Shown piece by piece: positions 29,115-37,911 of a stretch of DNA of 64,000 nucleotides. This DNA comes from JAUHXS01 sp965213575. Lineage in GTDB: Bacteria > Bacteroidota > Bacteroidia > Chitinophagales > JAUHXS01. The stretch is from positions 124,001 through 188,000 of the forward strand of contig CBDBZN010000016.1 in assembly GCA_965213575.1 (NCBI GenBank). Direction: 5' to 3'. Positions within the stretch are counted from its first letter, which is position 1; every line of letters starts with the position of its first letter. A program made the position numbers and the translations under genes. The notes beneath the pieces were generated by a model that was given only the letters and a program-made list of their open reading frames with translations, did no database searches and was not told the origin of the DNA.

Positions 29115-29675
29115 CTGTCTCAAAATAGCAAAATAATTTTAGGTATTGATCCGGGTACGAATGTATTTGGATATAGTAATATACAAATAGTTGGACAACA
29201 GATGAGTTTAATTAATTTGGGGATTGTACATATTGGCAAAGAGACGGATCCTTATAAAAAATTACATAAAATTTTTGAGCGGACTAGAAAGCTAATCGAA
29301 ACATATAAACCTACGGAGATGGCCATAGAAGCGCCATTTTATGGTAAAAATGTACAGTCTATGCTGAAGCTTGGAAGAGCTCAAGGAGTAGCTATTGCAG
29401 CTGGAATGGATAGCGGATTACCGGTATTTGAGTATGCTCCCAAAAAGATAAAGCAGTCTATTACGGGCAACGGAAATGCATCTAAAGAGCAAGTAGCTGC
29501 TATGCTTAAGAATTTATTTAAGTATGAAGAAAATCCTAAATATTTAGACGCAACAGATGCTTTATCAGTAGCGGTCTGTCATCACTTTCAATCGGGCAGT
29601 AAACTTTCAGGAGATTCCAACTATAAAGGCTGGGGAGCATTCATCAAAGCTAATCCCGATCGGGCAAAAGGGTAA
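29115..29675 (+). CDS. ruvC: Crossover junction endodeoxyribonuclease RuvC
   Basis: Resolves Holliday junctions with RuvAB. Catalytic acidic residues are visible in GIDPGTN, MAIEAPF and DATDALSVAVCHH. The first ATG in frame (29202) would remove the essential GIDPG strand, so translation must start upstream, in the frame open from 29100. That stretch contains no ATG, GTG or TTG; the only candidates are CTG at 29115 or ATC at 29112. I give 29115 as a working start. A rare start codon or a local base error are both possible. The corrected length of about 186 residues is normal. Confidence 0.85.
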   Translation: MSQNSKIILGIDPGTNVFGYSNIQIVGQQMSLINLGIVHIGKETDPYKKLHKIFERTRKLIETYKPTEMAIEAPFYGKNVQSMLKLGRAQGVAIAAGMDSGLPVFEYAPKKIKQSITGNGNASKEQVAAMLKNLFKYEENPKYLDATDALSVAVCHHFQSGSKLSGDSNYKGWGAFIKANPDRAKG

Positions 29676-29715
29676 AAGATATTCACTAACTCTATTCATA
29701 CTGGGTATAAATTCA

Positions 29716-29723
29716 TATTTTTG
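29716..29723 (+). promoter_or_regulatory. Probable tRNA-Leu promoter -7 element
   Basis: TATTTTTG matches TAnnTTTG and ends 12 bases before the first base of the tRNA. No clear TTG -33 box is seen. Confidence 0.45.
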
Positions 29724-29735
29724 CTATACCAATTT

Positions 29736-29817
29736 GTCGATATGGTGGAATTGGTAGACACGCTACCTTGAGGGGGTAGTGCCTTCGGGTGTGGGAGTTC
29801 GAATCTCCCTATCGACA
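29736..29817 (+). tRNA. tRNA-Leu (anticodon GAG)
   Basis: An 82-base class II tRNA. Acceptor arms gtcgata (29736-29742) and tatcgac (29810-29816) pair perfectly, with discriminator A. The D-arm contains GGTAGACAC. The anticodon stem ctacc/ggtag encloses the loop ttgaggg, with GAG at the anticodon positions. A short variable arm tgcc-ttcg-ggtg and T-loop gttcgaatc follow. CCA is not encoded. It would read CUC and CUU. Confidence 0.95.
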
Positions 29818-29828
29818 CTTTTCTTTAT

Positions 29829-30845
29829 TCACCCTGCCCATACCTTTGTTCCTTCTGTACAATTTTGGCAAATATCAATTGATTTTCTAGAGCCTAAAAC
29901 GGAACTTCTAAACTGTTGGTAAGCATCACTATGCCATACTTCTATGAATAATTTGGACTTAAGGTCTCCCAACTGATGAGTAGCATCTTTATCAAAACAG
30001 CAAGGTACTACCAAGCCATCCCAGGTAATTACGCAAGCATGCCATAGTTTCCAGCAGTGATTTTCCAGTTTATTTTTAATTACGTATGTATCTTTTTCCT
30101 TTTTATACCTGGCATATTTATCAATTGAAGGAATTAATGGATTGCCATTTTCATAATCATAAACCTGAGCAGTTTTAAATTTTACTTCATCTACGCCTAA
30201 CGAATCAGCTAATGTTTGCACTTCTTCTATTTGATGTTCATTGGGCTTAACAACTAGAAACTGAAAAATAACATGAGGTGTTTTTGACTTCAGCTTCTTT
30301 TTCCATTTAATAATATTTTTTGTTCCTACGATCACTTTAGCTAAATCGCCCTGCTTACGATATTGTTCATAAACCTCTTGCGTAGTGCCGTCGATTGAAA
30401 TAATTAACCGATCTAAACCGGACTCCACAGTTTCCTTGGCATTTTCATCATTCAAAAAATGAGCATTAGTAGAAGTAGCGGTATAAATATTCTTTTTAGC
30501 AGCATATTTGACCATTTTTAAAAAATCAGGATTAATATATGGCTCGCCTTGAAAGTAAAATGTGATGTATGAAAGTGTCTTAGAAAGTTGATCAATGGTT
30601 TTAGTAAAAAAGCCCATTTTTAGATTACCGGTTGCTCTGGTGAATTGTTTGAGCCCGCTTGGACATTCAGGACAGCCCAAATTGCAAGCGGTGGTGGGTT
30701 CAATAGCAATACTGATTGGTAATCCGGCCTGATAAGCTTGTTTGGTGATTTTTGAATAATAATAAGAAAACATCACTTTAAATGCATTGATAGCCCGTTG
30801 AAAAGTTAGTTTAGAAAGAAAGTTTAAGCTATCGGTAAGGTGCAT
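29829..30845 (-). CDS. Radical SAM/SPASM domain protein
   Basis: 338 residues. The radical SAM cluster Cx3Cx2C is at Cys54, Cys58 and Cys61 (CNLGCPECPSG), in a barrel with YFQGEPYINPDF and LIISIDGTTQEVYEQYR. A C-terminal SPASM region follows (CWKLWHACVITWDGLVVPCCFDKD ... CQNC). Such proteins modify peptides or other substrates with auxiliary FeS clusters. No candidate precursor peptide is seen next to it, so this may be a housekeeping family member rather than a RiPP enzyme. It converges on the tRNA-Leu gene with a gap of about 11 bases. Confidence 0.85.
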   Translation of the reverse strand: MHLTDSLNFLSKLTFQRAINAFKVMFSYYYSKITKQAYQAGLPISIAIEPTTACNLGCPECPSGLKQFTRATGNLKMGFFTKTIDQLSKTLSYITFYFQGEPYINPDFLKMVKYAAKKNIYTATSTNAHFLNDENAKETVESGLDRLIISIDGTTQEVYEQYRKQGDLAKVIVGTKNIIKWKKKLKSKTPHVIFQFLVVKPNEHQIEEVQTLADSLGVDEVKFKTAQVYDYENGNPLIPSIDKYARYKKEKDTYVIKNKLENHCWKLWHACVITWDGLVVPCCFDKDATHQLGDLKSKLFIEVWHSDAYQQFRSSVLGSRKSIDICQNCTEGTKVWAG

Positions 30846-30914
30846 TAATTAATGTAAGTATAAGGTAAACTAAAGGTGTGACTTATATTCACGCACTGAG
30901 TTTACCAATCATAT

Positions 30915-31538
30915 TTAAAATATCAAATTCTTCTTTTCTGAGTCTATTAGATTGGAAGACATCCTATAAATACTTTCTTCTTTTAAACCCAATAAATCAA
31001 TAGTTAGTTCTTTGTTGCAAAGTGTTCCGTCTCTATAACTACAGTAATCTTTGAAAGAAGAGTACTCCCAATCTTCCATTCTAGAAACAAGATTAGCTTT
31101 TAAAGGATTTTGATGAATGTAATTAAAACAAATAAAAGGTAAATCATTATTGACATTTGTACATAACTGATAATCGCTTAAGCATTTTGATTTAGTCCTC
31201 TGCTGAAAAAGTGATCCGGTTCTCTCTTGTTGTTTGTTAATAGCTCGAGTATAGGATCTTAATAGAATAGCTATTTCATTATTCAGGTTACTAGACTCAC
31301 CCGGTGACTTCAAGTCACCGGGTGAGTCTAGATTAAGCCCTTGATAATTTTCTTTTACCTTTATCAATAAATGAAAATGGTTGGGCATCAAACAATATGC
31401 TAATAAATCAGCATATTTTAATAGGTGGATTCTAAGTTTTCGGAGAAAAAGAAAATAGTGCTCTTGACCAAAAAATTTTTTTTGTCGATTATTACCTCGA
31501 TTGTATATATGATAAATATTTTCGGCTTCGAATTGCAT
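30915..31538 (-). CDS. REP-associated tyrosine transposase (RAYT, Y1_Tnp/IS200-like)
   Basis: 207 residues of the HUH Y1 family. The N-terminus is HIYNRGNNRQKKFF, the metal-binding HUH is His54-Phe-His56 in MPNHFHLLIK, and the catalytic Tyr is at about residue 96 in LLRSYTRAINKQQ, followed by GSLFQQRTKSK and FNYIHQNPLKANLV. RAYTs are single-copy domesticated relatives of IS200/IS605 transposases that act on REP palindromes. Here the gene lies among GTGACT-core palindromes, and one copy (31291-31331) lies inside the gene, encoding residues 70-83 between the HUH motif and the catalytic tyrosine. No left or right IS ends are seen. Confidence 0.9.
   Translation of the reverse strand: MQFEAENIYHIYNRGNNRQKKFFGQEHYFLFLRKLRIHLLKYADLLAYCLMPNHFHLLIKVKENYQGLNLDSPGDLKSPGESSNLNNEIAILLRSYTRAINKQQERTGSLFQQRTKSKCLSDYQLCTNVNNDLPFICFNYIHQNPLKANLVSRMEDWEYSSFKDYCSYRDGTLCNKELTIDLLGLKEESIYRMSSNLIDSEKKNLIF
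31291..31331. repeat. REP-like palindrome, family 1, inside the RAYT coding sequence
   Basis: Two 20-base arms (31291-31310 and 31312-31331) pair perfectly around a single C; the inner part is GGTGACTT-c-AAGTCACC. It is read in frame as LDSPGDLKSPGESS in the transposase. The arms are longer than those of the intergenic copies. Confidence 0.85.
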
Positions 31539-31613
31539 AATAATGTTCTGTAAAGTTAAAAACTTTACTTAATTGTTGAAACCTAATTAATTCTGTTTCT
31601 TCACCACCGATTT

Positions 31614-31692
31614 CCTCACCCGGTGACTCAAGTTTTCCCTCACCCGGTCACAAGTTTCCTCACCGGGTGACTCAAGTCACCCGGTGAGGAAA
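31614..31692. repeat. Cluster of three REP-like units, family 1
   Basis: Two half-sites (cctcacccggtgactcaag at 31614-31632, and a shorter ccctcacccggtcacaag at 31637-31654) precede a perfect palindrome with 18-base arms and a 2-base centre (31655-31692). The arms contain cctcaccgggtgact. The cluster lies between the 3-hydroxyacyl-CoA dehydrogenase stop and the RAYT start, upstream of RAYT. The palindrome may also serve as a terminator for the dehydrogenase transcript. Confidence 0.8.
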
Positions 31693-31719
31693 CCATCCAA
31701 ATTTTAAAACGTCTATAAG

Positions 31720-32586
31720 CTATTTGTAACTATAAAACCCTCGTCCTGATTTTCTGCCGTGAAAGCCGGCTGCTACTTTTTGTTGTTGGATCCTGCTTGG
31801 CCTAAATTTAGCATCGTAATGAAAACTTTCAAACATGGAGCTTGTTACCGAAAAATTAGTATCTACACCAATTAAATCCATCAAGCGAAAAGGGCCCATC
31901 TTAAAACCGGAAGATTCGATCAATTTATCAATGGTTTCATGATCAGCGATATTTTCTTCCAAAACTTTTAATCCTTCTACATAAAAATGCCTTGCTACTC
32001 TGTTGACAATAAATCCCGGAGCATCTTTGGCCATAACGGCTTTTTTACCCATTTTTTCAGCAAGTGATTTGATTGTTTGCGCTACTTGTTCATTCGTTGC
32101 TTCTCCTGAGATCACCTCGACGAGTTTCATGATATGAGCCGGATTAAAAAAATGCATGCCAACGACTCTTTCTGAATTTGTTACTTGAGCAGCAATTTGA
32201 GTAATAGGAATAGAGGAAGTATTAGTGGCGAAAATAGCATTATCACTATTGATTTTAGCTAATTTATTAAATAAATCAACTTTAACGTCCAACTTTTCGA
32301 TAATAGCCTCGACAATAACATCAGCTTTTAAATCTTTAAATATTGTAGTTGTATTAATTCGTTTGATCGTTTCCGCTTTGGCCTGCTCGGTTATCTTACC
32401 TCTTTCTACAGCACCGGATAGATTTTTATCAATATTTTTAACTGCTTTAGAGAGCGCTTCTTTCTTTAAATCATATAAAACGACCGGATATCCTGCTTGT
32501 GCGGCAACTTGTGCTATTCCCGCTCCCATCGTGCCTGAACCGATAACTGCTATCTTCTTAATTAATTCTAAACTATAACTATTCAT
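31720..32586 (-). CDS. hbd: 3-hydroxyacyl-CoA (3-hydroxybutyryl-CoA) dehydrogenase
   Basis: 288-residue stand-alone NAD-dependent dehydrogenase. The Rossmann motif is AVIGSGTMGAGIAQVAAQAG (residues 13-32), with TNTSSIPITQIA, the catalytic His region GMHFFNPAH and APGFIVNRVARHF at the start of the helical C-terminal domain. There is no fused enoyl-CoA hydratase. It could act in fatty acid oxidation, butanoate metabolism or phenylacetate degradation; the neighbours (pheS upstream, RAYT downstream) do not decide. Confidence 0.88.
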   Translation of the reverse strand: MNSYSLELIKKIAVIGSGTMGAGIAQVAAQAGYPVVLYDLKKEALSKAVKNIDKNLSGAVERGKITEQAKAETIKRINTTTIFKDLKADVIVEAIIEKLDVKVDLFNKLAKINSDNAIFATNTSSIPITQIAAQVTNSERVVGMHFFNPAHIMKLVEVISGEATNEQVAQTIKSLAEKMGKKAVMAKDAPGFIVNRVARHFYVEGLKVLEENIADHETIDKLIESSGFKMGPFRLMDLIGVDTNFSVTSSMFESFHYDAKFRPSRIQQQKVAAGFHGRKSGRGFYSYK

Positions 32587-32614
32587 AATATTGAGTTTAT
32601 TAAATTATAGACAA

Positions 32615-33658
32615 TTATCTAACCCCTGTAAATTGCTCTAAAAAGCGGATATCATTTTCGAAAAATAGCCGAATATCATTAATGCGATATTTAAGCATGG
32701 CTATTCTTTCAATACCCATGCCAAAAGCATATCCTGTATATTTCTCACTGTCAATTTTACAATTTTCTAATACATTAGGATCAACCATGCCGCAACCTAG
32801 TATCTCAACCCAGCCTGTTTTTTTACACACCGAACAACCTTCTCCTTCGCAAATGAGGCAAGAAATATCCATCTCCGCTGATGGTTCGGTGAAAGGAAAA
32901 TAAGAAGGCCTAAACCTGATGGCTGTAGTTTCTCCAAACATTTCTTTTACAAAATAATACAGCGCTTGCTTCAAATCAGCAAAAGAAACATTTTCATCAA
33001 TATATAATCCTTCCACTTGGTGAAACTGACAATGAGCTCTTGCAGAGATTGTTTCGTTTCTATAAACACGTCCCGGACAAATTACTCTTATGGGTGGTTT
33101 TTGTGCCTCCATTGTTCTGATCTGCGTATTAGAAGTGTGCGTACGCAAGACTATATCAGGATTTTGCTGGATAAAATACGTATCCTGCATATCTCTTGCA
33201 GGATGATTCTCAGGCATATTTAAAGCAGTAAAATTATACCAGTCACTTTCCAGTTCAGGACCTTCTGCCGTTGTGAAGCCTATCTTGGAGTATATATCAA
33301 TTATTTTATTTCTAATGATTGATATAGGATGTCGGGCTCCTAGTCTGATAGGAATACCCGGTGCAGTGACATCAATTTGAGTCTTATTACTGCCTTTTTG
33401 CTGTTCAATATTCTCTTTGAACACATTATATTTTTCTTCAGCTGTTTGTTTAACAGCGTTTAGCAATTGGCCAAATTCTTTTTTCCGCTCATTAGCAACT
33501 TGCTTTATTTCGCTAAAAAGTGATTTAAGAATTCCCTTGCTCCCAATATATTTTATTCTATACTGCTCCAGCTCCTCTGCATTAGAAATAGTTTGTGATT
33601 CTATTTCCTTTCCAATTTCATTAACTTTGGCGAAAATATCGTTTACCACATTACTCAT
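32615..33658 (-). CDS. pheS: Phenylalanine-tRNA ligase alpha subunit PheS
   Basis: 347 residues: an N-terminal coiled coil (YRIKYIGSKGILKSLFSEIKQ), then the class II aaRS core with GARHPISIIRNKII, the HQVEGLYID strand, RFRPSYFPFTEPSAEMDISC and GMGIERIAMLKY (motif 3). The four cysteines in CLICEGEGCSVCKKTGW resemble the zinc-like insert of some PheS proteins. The start overlaps the stop of guaB as ATGA, so it is co-translated after guaB. pheT is not in the window. Confidence 0.96.
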   Translation of the reverse strand: MSNVVNDIFAKVNEIGKEIESQTISNAEELEQYRIKYIGSKGILKSLFSEIKQVANERKKEFGQLLNAVKQTAEEKYNVFKENIEQQKGSNKTQIDVTAPGIPIRLGARHPISIIRNKIIDIYSKIGFTTAEGPELESDWYNFTALNMPENHPARDMQDTYFIQQNPDIVLRTHTSNTQIRTMEAQKPPIRVICPGRVYRNETISARAHCQFHQVEGLYIDENVSFADLKQALYYFVKEMFGETTAIRFRPSYFPFTEPSAEMDISCLICEGEGCSVCKKTGWVEILGCGMVDPNVLENCKIDSEKYTGYAFGMGIERIAMLKYRINDIRLFFENDIRFLEQFTGVR

Positions 33659-35133
33659 AATCCGCGACTACTGTAATTTGGAGCTTCTTTGGTGATTACC
33701 ACGTCATGAGGATGACTTTCTCTAATTCCGGATGAAGTTATTTTTATAAATTTAGCCTCTTTCAATGCATCGATATTTTTAGCGCCACAATAACCCATAC
33801 CGGCCCTTAATCCTCCAATATATTGGACCATCACCTCTCTAAGAGTTCCTTTAAATGGAATGCGGCCAACAATTCCTTCCGGGACTAATTTCTTTATATC
33901 ATCCTCTACATCTTGAAAATAACGATCTTTAGATCCTTTTTCCATTGCCTCTAAAGATCCCATTCCTCTATATGACTTAAATCGCCTTCCTTCTAATAGG
34001 ATCAATTCTCCCGGTGATTCTTCCGTACCGGCAAAAAGAGACCCTGCCATGATGCAATCAGCTCCGGCAGCAATGGCTTTTACTATGTCCCCTGAAAATT
34101 TGATCCCTCCATCAGCAATTATTGGTATACCGGTTCCATGAGCAGCCCTGGCAGCATCATAAATTGCCGTTAATTGAGGGACACCTGCTCCTGCTATAAC
34201 TCTGGTTGTGCAAATAGATCCCGGTCCTACGCCTACTTTTACACCATCTACGCCCGCATTGATCAGCGTTTTTGTTCCCTCGTAAGTAGCCACATTTCCT
34301 GCTATCAACTGAAGTTTTGGATGATGTTCTTTGATAGTTTTGATCATTTCTACCACTCCTTTTGAATCTCCGTGAGCAGTATCTACTGTAATAATATCAA
34401 CTTGAACTTCAACCAAGGCATTTATTCTTTCTAAGGTATCAGCAGTTACACCCACTGCAGCACCGACTCTTAATCGTCCAAATTCATCTTTGCAAGCAAT
34501 AGGGTGGCTTTTTACTCTTATGATATCTTTATAAGTTATCAAGCCTACCAATTTGCCGAATTTATCAACAACTGGTAGTTTTTCAATTTTGTGTTTTTGC
34601 AAGATTGTTTCTGCTTTTTTCAGGTCAGTTCCTTCAGGAGCTGTAACTAAATTAGCAGTAGTCATGACTGTATCTACTCTATTTTTTGGCGTTCGTTCAA
34701 ACCTCAAATCTCGATTAGTTAAAAGCCCTAAGAGTTTATTATTTGCATCAACAATAGGTATTCCGCCGATCTTGTTTTCTTTCATGATCGCTAATGCTTC
34801 TCCTACAGTAGCATCCGGACCTAAGGTAATTGGATCGGTGATTAAACCACTTTCAAATCTCTTTACCTTCCGAACCTGGCGGGCCTGCTCTTTAATAGAC
34901 ATATTTTTATGCAAAAATCCGATGCCTCCTTCGCGAGCTATTGCAATAGCTAACGCTGATTCTGTTACCGTATCCATGGCAGCAGATACAATTGGAACAT
35001 TGATATTTATATTTTTAGTAACTTTTGTAACAGTATCTACTTCTCTTGGAAGGACTTCTGAGTAGGCAGGGACTAATAAAACATCGTCAAATGTAAACCC
35101 TTCACCAGCTATTTTATCGGTATTGAAAGACAT
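33655..35133 (-). CDS. guaB: Inosine-5'-monophosphate dehydrogenase GuaB
   Basis: Commits IMP to GMP synthesis by NAD-dependent oxidation to XMP. About 492 residues from the ATG at 35131-35133 (MSFNTDKIAGEGFTFDDVLL); a longer in-frame reading would extend into the purH promoter region. CBS pair at about residues 95-210, catalytic loop GPGSICTTR, flap region EGRRFKSYRGMGS. It overlaps pheS by 4 bases and is divergent from purH, so two purine genes share one intergenic region. Confidence 0.96.
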   Translation of the reverse strand: MSFNTDKIAGEGFTFDDVLLVPAYSEVLPREVDTVTKVTKNININVPIVSAAMDTVTESALAIAIAREGGIGFLHKNMSIKEQARQVRKVKRFESGLITDPITLGPDATVGEALAIMKENKIGGIPIVDANNKLLGLLTNRDLRFERTPKNRVDTVMTTANLVTAPEGTDLKKAETILQKHKIEKLPVVDKFGKLVGLITYKDIIRVKSHPIACKDEFGRLRVGAAVGVTADTLERINALVEVQVDIITVDTAHGDSKGVVEMIKTIKEHHPKLQLIAGNVATYEGTKTLINAGVDGVKVGVGPGSICTTRVIAGAGVPQLTAIYDAARAAHGTGIPIIADGGIKFSGDIVKAIAAGADCIMAGSLFAGTEESPGELILLEGRRFKSYRGMGSLEAMEKGSKDRYFQDVEDDIKKLVPEGIVGRIPFKGTLREVMVQYIGGLRAGMGYCGAKNIDALKEAKFIKITSSGIRESHPHDVVITKEAPNYSSRGL

Positions 35134-35214
35134 ATGTAAAGTTATATCAAAATAATTTAATTCCCAACAATGTATATTGATCTCACAAAAAGATAAATAA
35201 TTGCAGTTTGAACT

Positions 35215-35244
35215 TTGCAAAAGTCACCCATAATCATACCTTTG
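35215..35244 (+). promoter_or_regulatory. purH promoter (TTG -33 / TAnnTTTG -7)
   Basis: TTG at 35215-35217 and TACCTTTG at 35237-35244 are separated by 19 bases, a good match to the Bacteroidota sigma-A consensus. The purH ATG follows 8 bases later, which implies a very short leader. Confidence 0.65.
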
Positions 35245-35252
35245 CTTGTACT

Positions 35253-36785
35253 ATGCAAGCACAAAAGAAAGTCAAATCCGCACTAATATCTGTTTTCTAT
35301 AAAGATGGATTAGAGCCAATTATTAAGGAGCTAAATAAACAAGGAGTTGCTATTTACTCTACTGGCGGCACTCAAAAATTTATTGAAGAGTTAGGTGGAA
35401 AGCCTATTCCGGTTGAAACTATTACTAATTATCCATCTATTTTGGAAGGCCGTGTAAAAACACTTCATCCTGCTGTTTTTGGAGGAATTTTAGCAAGGCG
35501 TGAAAATGTGTCAGACCTTCAACAGTTAGAAGAATATGATATTCCTGAAATTGATTTAGTTATAGTCGATTTATATCCTTTTGAAGAAACTGTAAAATCA
35601 GGTGCAGAAGAACAAGAAATCATTGAAAAAATTGATATTGGAGGAATTAGCTTGATCAGGGCAGCAGCAAAAAACTTTAAAGATACGGTGATCATTGCTT
35701 CAAAATCAGATTATACGAGCTTGTTAAGTTTATTACAAAAAAATGGCTTAACGACCACCTTGGAAGATCGGAAAAATTTTGCTGCAAAAGCTTTTGATAT
35801 ATCTTCTCATTATGATACAGCGATATATAAATATTTTACTGCTAAAGATGAAACACCTGCGCTTAAGATAAGTGTTCAACAACAACAAACGCTTCGGTAT
35901 GGTGAAAATCCGCATCAAAAAGGAAGCTTCTTTGGCGATTTAGATGTTCTTTTTGATCAATTAAATGGTAAAGAGCTATCGTATAATAATCTATTAGATA
36001 TAGATGCGGCGGTTAATTTACTAATGGACTTTAAAACTAAAGAGCCTGTTTTCATCATTTTAAAACATAATAATGCATGTGGTGTTGCTATGCGCCCAAC
36101 TTTAATAGAGGCTTGGAAAGATGCCTTAGCCGGTGATCCGATATCGGCTTTCGGTGGTATTCTCATTACTAATAAAAAAATTGATCTTGCTACTGCGACA
36201 GAAATCAATAAACTTTTTTGTGAAGTAGTCATTGCAAATGGATATAACCCGGAAGCACTTACTTTGTTAAAAAGTAAAAAGAACAGGATCATTTTATTAA
36301 AAAAAGACACAAATTTGTCAAATAAAATCATTCGCACCGCTCTAAACGGTATCCTAGTACAAGATAAAGATCAAAGTGTAGAACTAAAGGATAACTATAA
36401 TGTAGTTACTGATTTAAAGCCTTCTGCATCAGAATTATCAGACTTAGAGTTTGCTAATATTATTTCAAAACATACTAAGTCTAATACTATTGTTATAGTT
36501 AAAAACAATCAATTATTAGGTAGTGGTACCGGCCAAACATCTAGGGTAGACGCACTTAAGCAAGCGATTCATAAAGCTAAAACTTTCAAATTTAAACTAA
36601 ACGGTGCAGTAATGGCATCTGATGCTTTCTTTCCTTTTCCGGATTGCGTAGAAATAGCCGGAAAAGAAGGAATTAAAGCTGTGGTACAGCCAGGCGGGTC
36701 CATTAAAGATCAAGCTTCTATAGATTATTGCAATGGTCACAATATTTCTATGGTTTTTACCGGTAAGCGTCATTTTAAACACTAA
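35253..36785 (+). CDS. purH: Bifunctional AICAR transformylase/IMP cyclohydrolase PurH
   Basis: Last two steps of de novo IMP synthesis. It has 510 residues from ATG 35253 (MQAQKKVKSALISVFYKDGL); an earlier in-frame TTG lies in the promoter and is rejected. The N-terminal MGS-like cyclohydrolase domain has YSTGGT and EGRVKTLHPAVFGGILAR; the C-terminal transformylase domain has LRYGENPHQKG, LKHNNACGVA and SDAFFPFPDCVE. mreB follows after about 96 bases, an order I recognise from other Bacteroidota. Confidence 0.97.
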   Translation: MQAQKKVKSALISVFYKDGLEPIIKELNKQGVAIYSTGGTQKFIEELGGKPIPVETITNYPSILEGRVKTLHPAVFGGILARRENVSDLQQLEEYDIPEIDLVIVDLYPFEETVKSGAEEQEIIEKIDIGGISLIRAAAKNFKDTVIIASKSDYTSLLSLLQKNGLTTTLEDRKNFAAKAFDISSHYDTAIYKYFTAKDETPALKISVQQQQTLRYGENPHQKGSFFGDLDVLFDQLNGKELSYNNLLDIDAAVNLLMDFKTKEPVFIILKHNNACGVAMRPTLIEAWKDALAGDPISAFGGILITNKKIDLATATEINKLFCEVVIANGYNPEALTLLKSKKNRIILLKKDTNLSNKIIRTALNGILVQDKDQSVELKDNYNVVTDLKPSASELSDLEFANIISKHTKSNTIVIVKNNQLLGSGTGQTSRVDALKQAIHKAKTFKFKLNGAVMASDAFFPFPDCVEIAGKEGIKAVVQPGGSIKDQASIDYCNGHNISMVFTGKRHFKH

Positions 36786-36841
36786 TTTTAATAAAATCTC
36801 ATCTCGCTAAAAATCAGTAGAAAACAACTGTATATATTTAG

Positions 36842-36849
36842 TATATTTG
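36842..36849 (+). promoter_or_regulatory. Probable mreB operon promoter -7 element
   Basis: TATATTTG matches TAnnTTTG exactly and lies 33 bases before the mreB ATG, in the gap after purH. No clear -33 TTG is seen. Confidence 0.5.
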
Positions 36850-36881
36850 TACATTATCTTACTTTTAACTTATACACATAA

Positions 36882-37904
36882 ATGGGATTATTCGGTTTCC
36901 TAAACGAAGAAATAGCGATAGACCTAGGAACAGCAAACACCCTCATCATTCACAAAGACAAAGTGGTCGTTGATGAACCGTCTATTGTAGCTATTGAGAA
37001 AAGCAGCGGCAAAATGATTGCTGTTGGAATGAAGGCCATGCAAATGCATGAAAAAACTCATGAAAATATTAAAACCATTAGGCCTCTTAAAGATGGAGTA
37101 ATTGCTGATTTTGATGCGGCAGAAAATATGATAAGGGGAATGATCAAGATGATTGATTTTGGTAATAATTTTTTTACCCCTTCTATAAAAATGGTTATTT
37201 GTATCCCTTCAAATATTACAGAAGTGGAAAAAAGAGCTGTGAGAGATTCTGCAGAGCATGCAAGAGCAAGCGAAGTTTATCTTATTTATGAACCAATGGC
37301 AGCCGCAATTGGTATTGGTTTAGATGTAGAAGAACCAATGGGTAATTTGATTATAGACATCGGTGGTGGGACTACAGATATTGCAGTAATTGCTTTATCC
37401 GGTATTGTTTGTAATCAGTCTATCCGAATAGCCGGTGATGAGTTTACTGCTAATATTATAGATTATGTTAGAAGGCAGCATAATATGTTGGTAGGAGAAC
37501 GAACAGCTGAAAATATTAAAATTTCTATTGGTTCTGCCCTTACCGAGTTAGAAAATCCTCCTGAAGATATTCCGGTAAATGGTAGAGACTTGATGACAGG
37601 TATTCCAAAACAGATAACACTTTCTTATACAGAAATTGCGCATGCGCTGGACAAATCTATTTCTAAAATAGAAGAAGCTGTGCTTAAGGCATTAGAAACA
37701 ACTCCTCCGGAATTAGCCTCAGATATATATAAAACAGGCCTTTATCTAACAGGCGGAGGTGCATTATTGAAAGGCTTAGATAAGCGAATTTCACAAAAAA
37801 CTAAACTTCCGGTCCATATTGCTGATGACCCTTTAAGGGCAGTGGTTCGTGGGACCGGGACAGCACTTAAAAATATTAAGAAATTTCCATTTCTAATGAG
37901 CTAA
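36882..37904 (+). CDS. mreB: Rod shape-determining protein MreB
   Basis: Actin-like filament protein that guides lateral wall synthesis under the inner membrane. It has 340 residues: IDLGTANTLI (phosphate 1), the ADxxAAENMIRGMI region, IIDIGGGTTDIAVI (phosphate 2) and GLYLTGGGALLKGLD (adenosine motif). The N-terminus GLFGFLNEEIAID is typical. It is first in the mreB-mreC-mreD-mrdA-rodA operon, and gaps of 7 bases or overlaps link all five genes. Confidence 0.98.
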   Translation: MGLFGFLNEEIAIDLGTANTLIIHKDKVVVDEPSIVAIEKSSGKMIAVGMKAMQMHEKTHENIKTIRPLKDGVIADFDAAENMIRGMIKMIDFGNNFFTPSIKMVICIPSNITEVEKRAVRDSAEHARASEVYLIYEPMAAAIGIGLDVEEPMGNLIIDIGGGTTDIAVIALSGIVCNQSIRIAGDEFTANIIDYVRRQHNMLVGERTAENIKISIGSALTELENPPEDIPVNGRDLMTGIPKQITLSYTEIAHALDKSISKIEEAVLKALETTPPELASDIYKTGLYLTGGGALLKGLDKRISQKTKLPVHIADDPLRAVVRGTGTALKNIKKFPFLMS

Positions 37905-37911
37905 AAAATAA

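Noticed and set aside
29829..30845. RiPP biosynthetic locus around the SPASM radical SAM protein
   Set aside because: No precursor peptide-like ORF, transporter or peptidase is adjacent; flanks are a tRNA and a RAYT.
31614..31692. Short repeated units with spacers, resembling a CRISPR fragment
   Set aside because: Units differ in length, two are half-sites, spacers are only a few bases, and the third unit is a full palindrome; no cas genes are nearby.
34553..35065. 170-residue + strand ORF inside guaB
   Set aside because: Antisense shadow of the GuaB CBS and N-terminal regions.
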